Assembly (NCBI GenBank): GCA_934045905.1
Contig: OW203762.1
Span: 18,322,345 to 18,386,344 of the forward strand
Length of the DNA: 64,000 nt
Reading direction: 5' to 3'
Origin: Leuctra nigra
Taxonomy: Eukaryota > Arthropoda > Insecta > Plecoptera > Leuctridae
Below are positions 33,419 to 46,604 of this stretch, piece after piece. Each line of letters opens with the position of its first letter. Position 1 is the first letter of the stretch. The position numbers and the translations under genes are program-made. The notes under the pieces are model-generated. The model made no database searches, was not told where the DNA came from, and worked only from the letters and a program-made list of their open reading frames with translations.

Positions 33419-34725
33419 AATTTTGAATTGAAAACCAGAATTGTATGAAATTAATTATGTAATTATTATCAACATAGTATCAACATAGGTACATACTTTC
33501 TAATTAGTTATTAGTTAATTTAAGAATAAAAAATTCTTCAATATGTTATTTTAATATGTTTTAATTATGTAATTTAATGCATAACATCCTGTTTCCAAAT
33601 AACAAGGGGGGACTGACTCCCTATTGTTTTGTCGGTTACATTCATATTAATATTTTGTACATTTAATACAATGAAGTATTAAAAATTTCAACAGAAACCT
33701 GAACTCGAGTTCCTCGAGAACATGCAATCTCTACCATCACAAACATTTATTCCATCTTGTCGTCTGGCGATGTTTTATTTATACCCAGTTTCAAAACATA
33801 CCACATCTGATGTGGCGCACATCGAATGTGTAAATTTAATCATGGCAAACTATAATAACATCCATAAAGGCTCTAGAGACATTCAAAAGCGGAATATTTC
33901 GAGATTCTCTTTATCATTTCATAACTTCAGTCATCTTGTACTTCTCAACAACAGTAGCTGCGTAAAAAATTCGTTAAATCAAAAATTATCGAGTAAAAAC
34001 AACAGTAATCTTCTAATTCGCCAATAAAATTTTTAGAATTATTGCAATCGGGTAGCGAATTTATATTTTCGCAATCCTAATTGAACTTATATCCAAACTC
34101 AAAATTTGCATTCGTTCTCCGAAACAGAAAATGTCTATATTAAATCCAATAATCAGTTGTTTGTGTGATCTTGCATCTCGTGCCACGCGCTGCGTCTACT
34201 GCCACCCCCCCCCCCCCCAGTGACTACTGCCACCCCCCAGTGTCTACAGCCACGCAATGCGTATTAATCACGCCATTATCAAGACTCACTGCAGTTACGT
34301 ATAGACCTGGCCGTGACTTCAATGGCAGTCACGGCCCATTAAACACGTTATTCAAAATATTAGAATCGAACTCAACTGCCAAAGAATGGCTACAAATAAT
34401 AAGATCACTTTCACTCTTCTAAGATCGGATGCCAGAAGGCAGTGGGATCTGGTTTTGCCACTTCCGGTTGCGAATGTAGGGGGGAGGGGAGGAGATTGTA
34501 GCTGATGATTTATAAAGCAATGATTATCTTCAAGCGAATTCGGTTTAGAAAAGTTCGTAAAGAAGAGTGTGTGTATTCATACACAAAACGGATTAAGTTG
34601 GTGCGAGCAAATATAAGAGCGCTCAAATCAAAATGTTACAAAAAACAACTTTCCTATGGCTCTATTCATACTGGAATCGTAGACATCTGAAAAATTTGTA
34701 ACACCCATTTAGTAATGCCGTCTAA
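33419..34725. other. Gene-free stretch
   Basis: AT-rich. A short tandem of CTACTGCCACCCCCC-type units with a C-run lies near 34,196-34,250. The open frames of 60 to 101 codons have no supporting signals. Confidence 0.4.
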
Positions 34726-34909
34726 AGGCCGATGCACAATTGACGCAGATGGACGACGCGGACGGACGACGGAGACGGATACGAAGTTTAGGTGTGACAC
34801 ATTCACTCTGGCTGTTCACAATGGGACGCGGACGGACGACGACTTTAACATTGTATCCGTCTCCGTCGTCCGTCCGCGTCGTCCGTCTGCGTCAATTGTG
34901 CATCGTCCT
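34726..34909. mobile_element. Tourist-like MITE with near-perfect 58-bp inverted repeats
   Basis: The left arm AGGCCGATGCACAATTGACG and its inverse at the right match for about 58 bp with very few changes. Both arms contain GACGACGGAGACGGATAC. TAA flanks both sides (34,723 and 34,910). It is 184 bp and GC-rich in an AT-rich setting, which looks recent. Confidence 0.85.
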
Positions 34910-35279
34910 TAAGACGTTATCAGCAAATGAGGGGTACAGGGGAAGATGTTTGCAAGTCTATTTTTGTTATCTAAAAGATGTCAGTCACTGTGCAAGTTGG
35001 CTCAGGAAGTAACAATCTGGATTTGTACAATCGGTTCCCGCGGCCGGTATTCCTGGATGGGATATATACTCCTTCGTCATCGTCATCATTATCATCATCA
35101 CATCTGTATCACAACCATACATCGTCACCGTTATTATAATGGTAGAATAGTGCGACATTAAATTCCAGGATTAACTTTTAGTACCTATAACGGTCGTACC
35201 ACAGGTTTCTTTTCTGGATAATCCATATAATATGAATCAATAATATCTGTAATTATTAAATCTAGTTGTGAACTATTAA
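34910..35279. other. Short stretch, nothing recognised
   Basis: It contains a CATCATTATCATCATC run near 35,080 of the kind found in the local SINE family, but no other SINE hallmark. Confidence 0.35.
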
Positions 35280-35429
35280 GGCCGGGTAGGACCAACTTTG
35301 GATCTAACTATCGATAGTTAGTGAGCAGTTAACTGAATCCAGTTGGCGCGAATTCCACAGCCAATGGGATTCACTAACTTCCACTAACTATCGATAATTA
35401 ACTTAATCCAATTTTGGTCCTACCCGGCC
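35280..35429. mobile_element. Tourist-like MITE with GGCCGGGTAGGACCAA ends
   Basis: GGCCGGGTAGGACCAA at the left is inverted as TTGGTCCTACCCGGCC at the right. Inner ACTATCGATAGTTAGT-type repeats also pair. TAA flanks both sides. It is 150 bp with no coding. Confidence 0.85.
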
Positions 35430-38400
35430 TAAGTGATGAACTGTACTGAATAGAATAATAATTCAATTTTTTGAAATATTACATTTGGTGGCAGATGTAG
35501 GACTTATATTTGAATGATTGTTTTATTCCCAGTGTTCTAAATAAAGTTACCTCTTACATGATTCTGTCACTAAACACATCAAATGGCGTATAAAGGTAAG
35601 CGTAACTACGGTATTCTTATGGCACTTTCTCTGGTCACTTTTGGTGTTTCCTAATAACACCGCTAAACCAATCGATCTGAAATTTTGCGCGCACACTTAT
35701 GTCATTTGAGCGGTCACCTCAGGAGAGTTTATGAACGGGGTCCTGTCATTGGATGAAAATTAAAAATGTAATCTTTCGACCGATTAAGTTCAAATTTTGA
35801 TGGTTATTCCATCAAAATTTGTTATTAGTATCAACATTTTAGGTGAAATATGGTTTTTACTGATTCCCTCAGATGTTTTTGACAAATCGGTGAAGAATTC
35901 AATTGTTATTGACATTTTACTGACAATGTATGCTTCTTTTGAAATATTTTAAAAATGTATTATTAAATATTAAAAGTAAATTAACAATAATGTCATAAAA
36001 TATTTCGTGATAGTCGTCAGCACTCAGCACTCAGCAGTGCGTCCTTAACAACTTCAATGATAATTCCATATAAATAAACCATGATATCTCGACATGCCAA
36101 TAAACTGAGCTAACACGAATTCATCTCCATAATCTCAGCTCTACACGAAAACCATATTGAAAATCATTCGTCACGACCTTAGTTGTTAGTTCGCAGACCA
36201 ACCTACCAAACATCATGCATAAGTTTGTGAAAATTTGAATATACGTAATATCATCTCCACCCCCTTCATTCCCTATTCAATGCCCTCCAGTAATTCAATA
36301 TGGAAGCCGCTAATCGGGCCAAGCGAAGGTGTTCAAAGAAGAAAACTGAGCGTCGTTCTTCAACAATTTCCCAAGCTTCATTTACCACCGCATCGTTTCG
36401 CTTCCAACTGGCTCTGATCCAAACCTGCGCTCGCGATGACACGTCAAGAAGGCAGTGAGATAAGCGTCATGACCGACTGAGCCACGGTGGCACCAACGCA
36501 TTGTGTGTGACGCTCTAGCAATCATCATAAAACATGAGCTTCATTGCCTACTTCACACTGCATTTCAACATTACGATGGAAGGTTGACGTTCATTGCGTT
36601 TAGTACACTATATTTCTTAGCGTGGTTTCAATCTGAGGGAAGATGGGGTGTCATACGGGAGAGGGAATCCCACTGAATATCTATGAGGCGTTAAATCTGT
36701 GTGGCAATTTCATGCAATTTATGTTTTGAAATACGAGTGTCGCTCCAGACGTAACTAACTTCATTTTGCTAATATAGTTGTGAAAAGTAGCTATAAACAT
36801 TTGAGCAGTATGTCGGCAAATAGCAACATCCACTTAGCATGGTGAGCGGAAAACAAGCAAATCCTTTTGCACTTCCCATTCAGCAATTCACTTTTAACTT
36901 TCTTGACAACTTCAACCCAGGAATTTAAGGGGAATTTGTATTTTATCAAATTATGTTGTATTTATAAGATGAAAAAATGAAAATTATACAAAATTACTTC
37001 GAACCCAAAAATGATTTTAGTGAAGATGTTTCTTTTTGTAAATTTACTACTCCTTTGTGTAACCAAATTTGAACGGATATACTGCTAATTATTTAGCAGT
37101 ATTTATTTTCTTATCCTGCCATTCATTCAGCACGGATATAAATTAGTACAAATTAAGTACGAATTTTCATACTTCTTCCATTAGATGGCAATAATAGCCA
37201 AGTTTTATAAAATTATTAAGAAAACTACATAATCATACTTTTATAAGTAGATACGATTTTAGTTTATTTTCGTTTTGTGGCCACAATCATGGTCTCTCCG
37301 AACCATATGTACAAATATTCCTTCAGTGTCCGTTCACAAATAATATCTATGCTTTTTCTTATAAAAGCCGTGGCTGGTTCAAATGCCTCAAAGGGATACG
37401 GTTTGTTTCTGAATTCAATTTCATTTTTTCCAAAGAAGAAAAAACGAACTCCAGTATAGTCAATGCATTGTATAATATTATAATAATATTTGCATTGTAT
37501 TATTTGGTATTATTGTACTGTGCAGTTGTATTTTCACGTGTGCTAAATAACATCCAAAAAACAAGCCATAAGACATAATAATAAAAAAGCAACAAGCATT
37601 TAACAACTCTTGAAGAGTGGCAACGCTGCACACTGAAAGACTTTGTCTGTTTCTTCTAATGAACGTGTTCTCTCTCTTGCTCAACATCAGAACACATCTC
37701 TGCACTCTCCTAATTGGCGCACTGTCTGCACTATAAAGCACTAACAACAAGGTGTTATAAAATCCACGAGTTCACGCATTCCCAAGATTGCCAAGAGTTT
37801 AATTGTAGCGCCGAGAAGTCTGACGCCAGAACATTATTAACAAGCGTCGAAAATACGACCATTCAGAAATTGCAAATATTGCCTAATAAAAGTGGGTTTA
37901 TTTGAGAGACGTGCTGTTTACTTTTAGTACCAGACCTACAAAAGCATGAAGTTAGCACCAGGAATATTGCTGGCAGAAGATCTAATAGATTCTTGTCAAA
38001 ATGCAGGCCATCTTCTGAGCGTTCGCAGAGTTTCGAATCTCGAATAAAGGGAAATTGATAATTTATGGACCAGGATTATGTGTTAACGCGTTGATTTAGA
38101 ATGGCTGTGTTGTAAATGGATTATTGATCTCTAAATAGAGAACAGGGTCCATGTAAATTAAACAGATAATATCTACACACTTGCCATATTGTTACAAGTC
38201 ACAACGCATACAATATAATTACACACGACAAAAGAGAAAACGGTGTTCGTAAGAAAATGAATGTCTTAAAAGATTTTTAGGCACTATCCATAGTAGTCGT
38301 TTCGAGAAAATTCGGTATCTAACTCTGGTAGGTGATACAAGGAACCTGACCAGCAGCCAATCCGTGTTGATCGAATACCGTTTTTTTGTGGGAAATGTAC

Positions 38401-39253
38401 TTATGTATTAAAATTAACACACTTCCTGTACCTAATCAGTGATCAGTTATTTTAAAATACCAATTAATTTGTACATTAAAATATTTTAAACGCATATGCA
38501 TTAATTTCAAGCAAATCTAGTTTTATTGTTTAATTAAATAGTTTAAAGTTTATGTATTATGTCATTGCTTTTAATGAAATTGAATTGAAACGAAATGGCT
38601 GTTAGATTTTCATGCATATGAGGTGCTTTTATTTTAACACACGCTGTACTGCACGCTCATGGTGCATTTAAACGCAATTCAATTCAATAGTGTATGGAAT
38701 TACATAAAATATGAAACAATTGTTTACATTCGCATTTACTTTCAATTCAGTACTCTTATGACAGTAGAATATTAACCATTAATAATTAGTGTAACAAGAG
38801 AAGGGACTCAACCCGTAAATTCGTCATTCAAAATGATTTAAAAAAAATGCGGATCATCGTTTTTTTTTAGTATTTACATTTCAAGTATAAGTATTTTTAA
38901 ACACTATATAAACAAGTATATTTTATGTGAAAACCATGTGTGCAGAATTGTTTGATTTTCTGTCTTTAGACACGTCTGAGGTGCTGTTTGAACAAGTCAT
39001 AGGTGGTGCCTTTATTCCGTAGTGCATTTCAGTGATTCTTTAGGATGTAATGAATCTTTCAGTTCCTAATTATCATTTATTTGTTTTATAATGTTGTTGG
39101 CAATGTATACAGTGTTTTCCACAGCATAGTAGAAAGGTAATTAGGTAGAAAAAGGAAGGTGTTATTTTTTTAGTAGAAACATGTCTAGCTTAAGGTTTGG
39201 TTGTGCACGGTATTACCAAAGTTTCCTTAAAATTAGATTTCAGAATAATAGTT
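35430..39253. other. Gene-free stretch with one repeat fragment
   Basis: About 35,585-35,760 is a fragment, inverted, of the 0.95-kb repeat family (GGCACTTTCTCTG, CAATCGATCTGAAATTTTGC). The rest is AT-rich, with no supported gene, RNA or element. Confidence 0.4.
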
Positions 39254-41544
39254 ATTAAGCGAGCGGAGCGAGCGTCTCCACTTGACTCTTGCGGCACTTT
39301 CTCTGTGTGTGTGTTTGTTTTTTTTTTGCTGGTTCAACCCAGGCCGCACCGGTCAACGTATCGATCTGAAATTTTGCACACACCTTCATCTCATACTAAC
39401 TTAGACCTGAATAGTTTTTGAGAAAGATCCGTTCACAAAAAAAAAATCGCGTTTTCCCATATAAATAGCATTGTAGGTTCGAGGAGTCCGTTGCGGCCGC
39501 CCGATGCGCTCCATTCAAAACAACTCGGAAGCAAGCAGCTGTCTATCTATTATTGTTTGAATACGTAACAATTATTTCATTGCGGTTAGATAATAGTTAA
39601 AGCAATACATGCGAGGTTATACTTAGGGTTTATTTTATTATTTTTGAAGATGTAGTTAATAGGTATAGGTTAATAGGTATTTATTGTTTATGAGAGTTTT
39701 AACATGCAGTCTTACTTCCAATCTTTTCAAAGGCTTGTAACAAGTTGGCCTATCTAAGTTAGAAAATTAACTTTAAAAATAATAATGTTTGCTTGAAATA
39801 GGTTTAAAGAATGAACAAGCTTGTAGCATGGCATTCTTAGAGTCAAGGTTAACTGAACACAAAGTAATTAATTAGAATCATTATGTAAACTTACAATCTT
39901 TAAAATTCAACAGCAATCAAAATATAGACAAAAATATAACGAGCAATCAAATAAGTTTAACAATGTGCAATTATATCAAGAAAGTGAGTGAATCCATATA
40001 AAAAGTATGTGACCTTACCTAAATTGTGATGTCACCACGTAATAACAAGTGAACCAGTCATTGTGATAACGCTACAAAACCAGTCAGCCAGACTAGTTTT
40101 CAGTGATTCTAAGAAAAGCATGGGCCTACGTGCAGAAAGAAAGTCGTTTCGCGGGCTTTAGAAATGACAGAATGTCTAAAATTAGCTATCACGTGTACGA
40201 AACCAACCAATCAGATTCTTTGGAGGGAAAACGATGTCAGAGGGTATAAAACGTCAGGCTACCAGCCAAACATCATCAGTCGGAGTTTTCTCAGAGCAGT
40301 GAGACCTGCCTCGCGAACCGTGAAGCCTTGTGCACGCAACATAGTATAATTTCAGCGAGACAGTGCCGATGTGATCGAAGGTAAACATTTAAATAACATT
40401 TTTGTATAAACGTCAACCCAGTAAATTCAAAACTTCAAGCCTAATGCTGAGGCAAATAATATCGCATTAAGACAATTTCAAGTTACAAGTGATCAACTGA
40501 ACAGTTTCAACATTAAAGTCAGTAAATGTTAAAGTATAAAAGTTAGTGAATTGCAACTCCGGGAGAAACCGACGAGTCTGCAGCCACGAACGTCATCAGC
40601 CTGAGCCAACTTGATCCAACTGCTCAAGGAGGTCACTCCTTGTGCACGGACTGCTGGACGTCCTGGTAACCAAGGGGTTATTAGACAACATCATCGCATC
40701 GCAGCTGAAGGAGGTGACGTATCCAGTCATTTCATTCTGCTGGTGGACTGGAGTTCACGGGACACACTACGCAAGAGTCAACGCCATCCACTTGTTTACG
40801 CGGAAGTAAACAAACCAGACGACATCATCACTACTGCCGACGTATCGAACGTAATATTGTTTTTCATAATTTTTGATTGCTCTTTTCACATCAATGAACA
40901 TTTATTTTCTCTGTAATAAACAAATTATAATATTGCTGATTCTTTGTGTTCTACCCTCTGAGCCAAATCCCGCAGGTTTCAGGCTGAGCAAATTATTTGT
41001 AGACCGATGAAATGTCTGCTTGATTGTAGAAATAGATTGGTTGGTTGATAATTGAAATTATGTTTATGAAATATTTATTTCATTTGTATCAGATACAATG
41101 TGTTAGGTTTGTGTTAGGTAAGCAATGTGCTAGAAGAAATAAGCTCTTTTATACGGAACGGCAAGTAACTGTTTGGATAATGTTTCTTAAATTATGTTTG
41201 CTCATATTAGCACTTAGATAATGGCCTATTTTGTGGTTTGAATCTCTTTATTTTTTATTTATAATAATTCCATTACCTACGTACCTAAATACTGAAATAA
41301 ATACACATGAGTGTGTATCATGTTGCAATGACTTGCAATAACTGTTGCAATAACTTGCAATAACTGTTGCAATAACTTGCAATGAGAAGCAAATTCAGCT
41401 ATTTTTTATATAATTTAGTGGATCGTGCTTCTAGATTTCAGTTGTTTTAGGTATATTATTGCCGGCTTTTAAGGAATTATGGTTCGAGGTTTTGCACGTA
41501 TCCGTGCTCGCTTATCAACGCGTTACACAGAGCGTTTTCCTAGT
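39254..41544 (-). mobile_element. 0.95-kb interspersed repeat, inverted copy split by a solo LTR
   Basis: 39,254-39,735 and 40,986-41,544 together give the inverse of the element at 6575-7540. This includes GAGCGTCTCCACTTGACTC at one end and ACGCGTTACACAGAGCG plus TTTTCCTAGT at the other. The interruption is the LTR listed separately. Confidence 0.75.
39736..40981 (+). mobile_element. Solo LTR of a retrotransposon, 1,246 bp
   Basis: It begins TGTAAC and ends GTTTCA, i.e. TG...CA with imperfect inverted termini, and is flanked by a 4-bp duplication GGCT (39,732-39,735 and 40,982-40,985). The uninterrupted site can be seen in the related repeat near 7,090. Inside are a TATAAA box (40,245-40,250), a TCAGTC initiator 31 bases downstream (40,276-40,281) and an AATAAA signal (40,915-40,920), the expected U3-R-U5 order. 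It has no gag or pol, so it is a recombined solo LTR. A 4-bp duplication suits Ty3/gypsy or a relative. Confidence 0.82.
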
Positions 41545-42831
41545 TTTATGAAACTTGAGATGTTGCTGAACACAGATGTGGTATTATTTTTGTTGTGAGA
41601 TGAATAGTTTTCAAGGAATGAATTAACAAAGTTTGAAATATTTCTTACAATTATTTCAAAACAGGAAAATTGACAATGACATCACAATTTGCTATATTGC
41701 CATGGCAACAAAGGAAACACCATGGTACCACATTGTCGGAGACTTGGAAATGACATCACAATCCTGATTCTAGATGCAGACCGTTTTTCCCGCCAAAATA
41801 TCCAATGACATTTGAATTTGATTTTTATTAATGAAAATTTTAAATTTCGCTGGTGATAAGTGTGTTTGTCATTGTTATTTGTGTTGGTATTTACAAATTT
41901 ACTAGAATAAAATTTCACGAGACTTCCCTATTGTGCTGGATTAACTAACTTTTGGATTAAATTCAATGTTTCAATTTAAAAATATCTGATTGGCTGTGCC
42001 GTCAACTTAGTCCATTATTTAGTTAATCCGGCTCAGATTAACTTTGGTTATACCGGCCCTTCTCAAAATGAGTGAAACAATTGAATTTAATCCAAAAGTT
42101 AGTTAATCCAGCACAATTTAACTTTGGTTATTCCGGGCCTATAAGATAATTTTCCAGTCAAATGTAATGAATATACCTTGATTACATGTTTCCAAAAGAG
42201 TGCAGACAGATAGAGTCGATGGACTCCTGACCTTGTGCTTCTGAAGCACCCTGGACGAATGTTCGCGCGAGATAAGATGAAACAAGATGGCGTCATGGTC
42301 GTTGTCATGGTAGCTGTATCGTCTCGGCGGGTTTAACGAGAAGACCAAGTGGGGGACTAATTGAATCCAGAAGACTTGTTGCTGGTATGATCAAACAAGG
42401 AAGGGTTGCCAACTTGAGCGGGTTTATCGCGACTTTTACGACTTGTTATCAGCTACGGCTACCAACACAACAAAATAATACAACCAGTTGGATTTTTCTT
42501 CAGTTCATAGGGTGGTCAAAAATTTAGCGATGGGAAGAAAAGGGTATTTGGGAAATATTTGCAGATGACAATTCGTAGTTTGAATTAAGCATATTGTATT
42601 ACTTCAAAATGATGGAATAACACGTTTTAAGACAGTCAATGGAGACTTTCTTTTTCTTTAGCTCATAAAATATGGGCTGAACTAAAATTCAAATATCATG
42701 CCTTTCCTTGCCGGGCGTGTGATCTAAAAACTGAGTCACTATGAGTCACCGATTCGATGCAATGTTAATCCATGTGGCCGTGTCCACAGACGTTGGCCGT
42801 GTCCCTCTGATAAGACTAAAGGAACAGATGT
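41545..42831. other. Gene-free stretch with a palindromic repeat
   Basis: GTGCTGGATTAACTAACTTT (about 41,935) recurs inverted as AAAGTTAGTTAATCCAGCAC (about 42,094), with GTTATACCGGCCC and GTTATTCCGGGCC nearby. This may be another fold-back MITE whose ends I cannot fix. ATTGCCATGGCAAC at 41,696 is X-box-like. Confidence 0.45.
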
Positions 42832-43055
42832 GTCTCAGAGGTAACGCTCTGAACTTGTATTCCGGAGGTCCGGGGTTCGATTACCGCGGCCGTCCTTCCT
42901 GAATCCTGACTAGCGTTTTTCGTGGTATTCTAACAGGCCACGATCGTCTTCTTCCCACCTTCCATCTTTTCGCACTCTTCATCTACATCATCATAACCAT
43001 CATAATCAGTCATCCGTCGCCATTAGACTAGCTGCAGACCAGTGCGACTAAAAAA
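42832..43055 (+). mobile_element. tRNA-derived SINE with both pol III boxes
   Basis: TCTCAGAGGTAACGCTCTGA resembles box A and GGGGTTCGATTACC resembles box B, at a spacing that fits a tRNA head. The body has CGGCCGTCCTTCC, a CATCATCATAACC tract and GCAGACCAGTGCGACTA, ending in an A-run. It is the most complete copy of the family in the window. Confidence 0.7.
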
Positions 43056-43784
43056 AGGATAAATTAGTACTTTCTTTAAACTTTTAAGAGAAAATCCTTG
43101 ACCACACAAGATCACCTAACATTTTGTTGATCGAGATCATAAATTCAAAATTGTATGCTTTTAATTCAATCTGAGCCTGAAGAGACTTCCCTAATCGTGT
43201 ATTCCAAAGAGATTCCAAAGATATTTTCATTCCGACGCCTTCTGTATGATCGGCTGAGCCACCGCGTCGATTGCGAGTCACCGTGTGGCCGTTTGAGCGG
43301 TGGCGTCGGTCGGGAGCTGCAATTAGGATAAAAAACGGAAACCGTCTCGATGGAATATCAACTTCCGGGAGACTTGAATTGTCTCCGAGTTACTCGGTCT
43401 GCATTCGTAATGCACAGATAGCATCCCGATGTCGCCGCCCGGTCGGTAAAACAGTCCACGACATGCCTGCTAAGAGAAAGGGAGACATGGGGAGAAACGT
43501 GAGGAAATCTTGTTCCTAAATGGAGTCAATACAAGGAGACATTCTCAGTTTTCTGGATTAAATCTAGTCTTCGGGCTGAAAGCTTTGATATGTTTTGATG
43601 ACATTCTCAATCTTATACACGTTAGGCCTAGAGTTTTGATTCGCCTTACAATTAGCTATCATTTGGCGAGACAATTACCAAAATGTCTTACAGTTACAAC
43701 CTATTCTAAAAATTATACCCATAAATAGAAGATAAAAAGTTGTAGAACTATCATATCATGGGATGATAAGAGGATTTTCTGTAG
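43056..43784. other. Gene-free stretch
   Basis: A moderately GC-rich patch at 43,250-43,500 has short open frames but no domain or splice context. No element boundaries are seen. Confidence 0.35.
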
Positions 43785-43836
43785 TTATTGCTTAACGTCG
43801 CACTGTTCTGCAACTAGGCGTGATGGATGAATAATT

Positions 43837-43871
<35 letters not shown>

Positions 43872-43965
43872 AAGGAGACGATCGTGGCCAATTAGTATAT
43901 TGAGCCTTCCCCCCGTCGACTAGACGAAATGGGCGTCCGCAGGATTTCTACAAAGTCCTGCAAGG
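43785..43965 (-). mobile_element. tRNA-type SINE, 5'-truncated, with a GAT microsatellite
   Basis: On the minus strand it matches the tail half of the local SINE family: GGCCACGATCGTCTCC, then an expanded CAT/GAT run (plus about 43,837-43,871), then GTGCGACGTTAAGCAATAA. The tRNA-like head is absent. Confidence 0.65.
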
Positions 43966-45150
43966 CAGGAAGGCAAGGAATGGTTCAATTGCTAGAAAAA
44001 TTATTTCCCTCGGAATAAAGGGAGCCGCATTAAAAAGAATTTCAACAATTTAAAAGTGATTTTGGGACTCTAAAATGAACAAACTGAATCGAATAACCTT
44101 CCAAATGTTGCCCCGCATGGCGTTTTTTTTTCTTCGAATTTTCATATTTTTCGATTCTAGATTTGTATTTAAATTCTAAAGAGCCATTCAAGAACCACCA
44201 AGGAGCCGCAGGTTTCCGACCCCTGGTTTAGCTCAATCCATTGTGCAGTGGCGCAATTCCAAATGGCGAACATTTTCAACAACCTCGAGAATCGGCACCC
44301 AGGAACCAGTCTAAATACTCGGATAACTCTTTTGTTTTACTTTAAAAAGAAATCGAATCTTCCGGATGAAAATATATAATCAATTAGTTGTGCCAGAGAG
44401 ATGAGGGTAAAAGAAAACTGAACTGTTTAAAAATGGTTAACAAACCATATTTCGATATTTGATAGTTTTGAAATATATCTACATTTTACCCAGACACGCG
44501 ATTTCTCTATCGATGAGCATGAAAATTCATTGCGTATACTAATCAATAAACTCATACCCAATCAAATTCGCACAGATTAAATAGATCGTGAAAAAATCTC
44601 GATAAACATCTTTGAAACACGTAATTCACTTTTCATCAACATCCGTCAAGCAATGCCACTGTCTGCCACCAAGTGTGATATTTCGCAAGAAACGCGGTGT
44701 CCAAACTTGTGAATATCTATGAAAATCGATGGTAAATTTCCTGGCCAGTGGTGGGTCTGTTTTTCTTGGTCCAGCAATGTGTTCGGTAGTTTGGTGCCCG
44801 CAGTAATGCAGGATCGGTGTAAATATTTGCGCTCCACTGCCCCTGCTTCATCAATAAAGGGACGCCATAACCCATTATATCACCGGCTATTGTTCTGGGG
44901 GACATTATGCGCCATGCCAGGGATCTAAAATAATAACCCTCGGCCTTGGGGTCAGATTGGTTCAATTTAGATGAAATAGACAAAACCTAAGTGGGAATTG
45001 AAAGCAGCCTAGAGAGGGGACTCTGCATACTCTATGAGCTCTAAAGCTATTTAAACCACTTCTTAAAAAAATGTTCCTGGAGAGAAATAGAGCTAATAAA
45101 TAATATATTGTAGATAAGTACCTAGCCAGATGTTACTGCAGACGCACATC
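43966..45150. other. Gene-free stretch with a possible hAT fragment
   Basis: GGAGCCGCAGGTTTCCGACC followed by CCTGG near 44,203-44,228 resembles the end of a common hAT-type element, but no matching opposite end is visible. I support no gene. Confidence 0.35.
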
Positions 45151-45445
45151 ACATTACATACATACCTTGTAATTTAATTAATCATGAAGTTTTCAGTGGC
45201 TTCAAGTATCTGTTGCTATTGTCTTTGTTATTATTACTCTAATTATCCATGTGTTTTTTGTTCCTTATTGTCAATCAATAATTTATCCATAGTCAAATAT
45301 ATAGTTGTAAAATTTTCCTTTTATTCACATATTTACTTGACACTGTACCACTTATGTTAACAAAAGAGTTAAGTGGAAGAGAAGCCACTGGCTTAACTTC
45401 GCTCTAAAAATAAAGATATTTATTATTATTATTATTATTATTAGA
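45151..45445 (+). mobile_element. Likely 3' tail of a truncated LINE, ending in (TTA)n
   Basis: GTGGAAGAGAAGCCACTGGC, CTTAACTTCGCTCTAAAAATA and AAGATA lead directly into a TTATTATTA run (about 45,419-45,442). AATAAAG before a simple-repeat tail is typical of several insect non-LTR retrotransposons. No reverse transcriptase sequence is present and the left boundary is a guess. Confidence 0.45.
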
Positions 45446-45691
45446 ATTTTATTTGGTTACGAATTTTATGAATGAATTGCATATTGTACTAGTTTTATAA
45501 ATGAACCGTTTAATGAGTGTGAAAATTGCACCTATATACCATGAAAAAATGAGCCAAGAAAATTTAAAAAATGTAGCAAAAAATATAATTTATTTCCTTT
45601 GAACAGATTTATTTATTAGGGATTCTTATAGACTTTCTCTGTTTGCTTTTTTATCTGTCTGTGTTTGTTCACACCGTTCAACCATAATGAT

Positions 45692-46604
45692 TACTAGGAA
45701 AACGCTCTGTGTAACGCGTTGATGAGCGAGCACGGACAGGCGCAACACCTCGAACCGAAATAATGTCTATCGAAAATATCATTAAAAGCCAATAATTCTT
45801 GAATTTCGTCAGACTCAAGTATAAAAATCTCAAAATTGTCCTAAAACATAAGTCCCAATAACCATGCAAAGCTTGAACATTTTGAACCTTTCTGATTGAA
45901 CTGTTCCTCGTTAATATTCAAAAATCACAGGATCTCTTTAAAAAAATAGACCTGGGACCACTCATATGATAAAAGTGTGTGTACTTACACAATATTAGAT
46001 CGATCTGTTGAATGGTCATATCAGTTTCATACGTTTGAAAGTTTCTACTCTAACTACCTTGGAACTATAAAGAGTCGAAGTAGCCGTGATCAACATTTTC
46101 GAGAAATTTGACAGCCAACACGCAAAATGTCCGTAAAACGTCAATAACTTTTGGATTTAAACATAGATTAGTCTGAAAATTGTCAAAAATGCAGATAATG
46201 TTAGTCCCAATGACCATGCAAAGTTTAAAGTTGATCAGTCATACGGTTCAAGTTTAAATTTAAAAAATGACATAAAAGATTTTTTTAAATTTTAACCAAT
46301 GGGAGGATTTGGCTGAAACTTTGTATGATTGGGTACAATGTTGGTCGCCATGACTTGTCAAAATTTCAAATGATCGGAACTACCAATCGAAAGATTTTTT
46401 TTTTAAATTTGAACCAATTACATGAGCCCGTTCAAAAACGATCCCACGGACCGCATAGATTACGTTAGTATATGTGCAAAATTTCAGATCGATTGGTTGT
46501 GCCGTTTGACCTGGGCAGTGAACACAAAAAAAAAAAAAAAAAAAAAAAACACACAGAGAAAGTGCCGTAAGAGTACCGTGGTGACGCTCGCTACGCTCGC
46601 TCAA
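45692..46604 (+). mobile_element. 0.95-kb interspersed repeat with TAGGAAAACGCTCTGTG end (copy 3)
   Basis: It starts TACTAGGAAAACGCTCTGTG and ends GACGCTCGCTACGCTCGCTC, preceded by a 24-A run and CACACAGAGAAAGTGCCG. The interior holds several degenerate CCATGCAAAGTTTAAA and AAAATTTCAGATCGATTGGT modules, which suggests internal amplification. There is no coding region. Confidence 0.7.
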
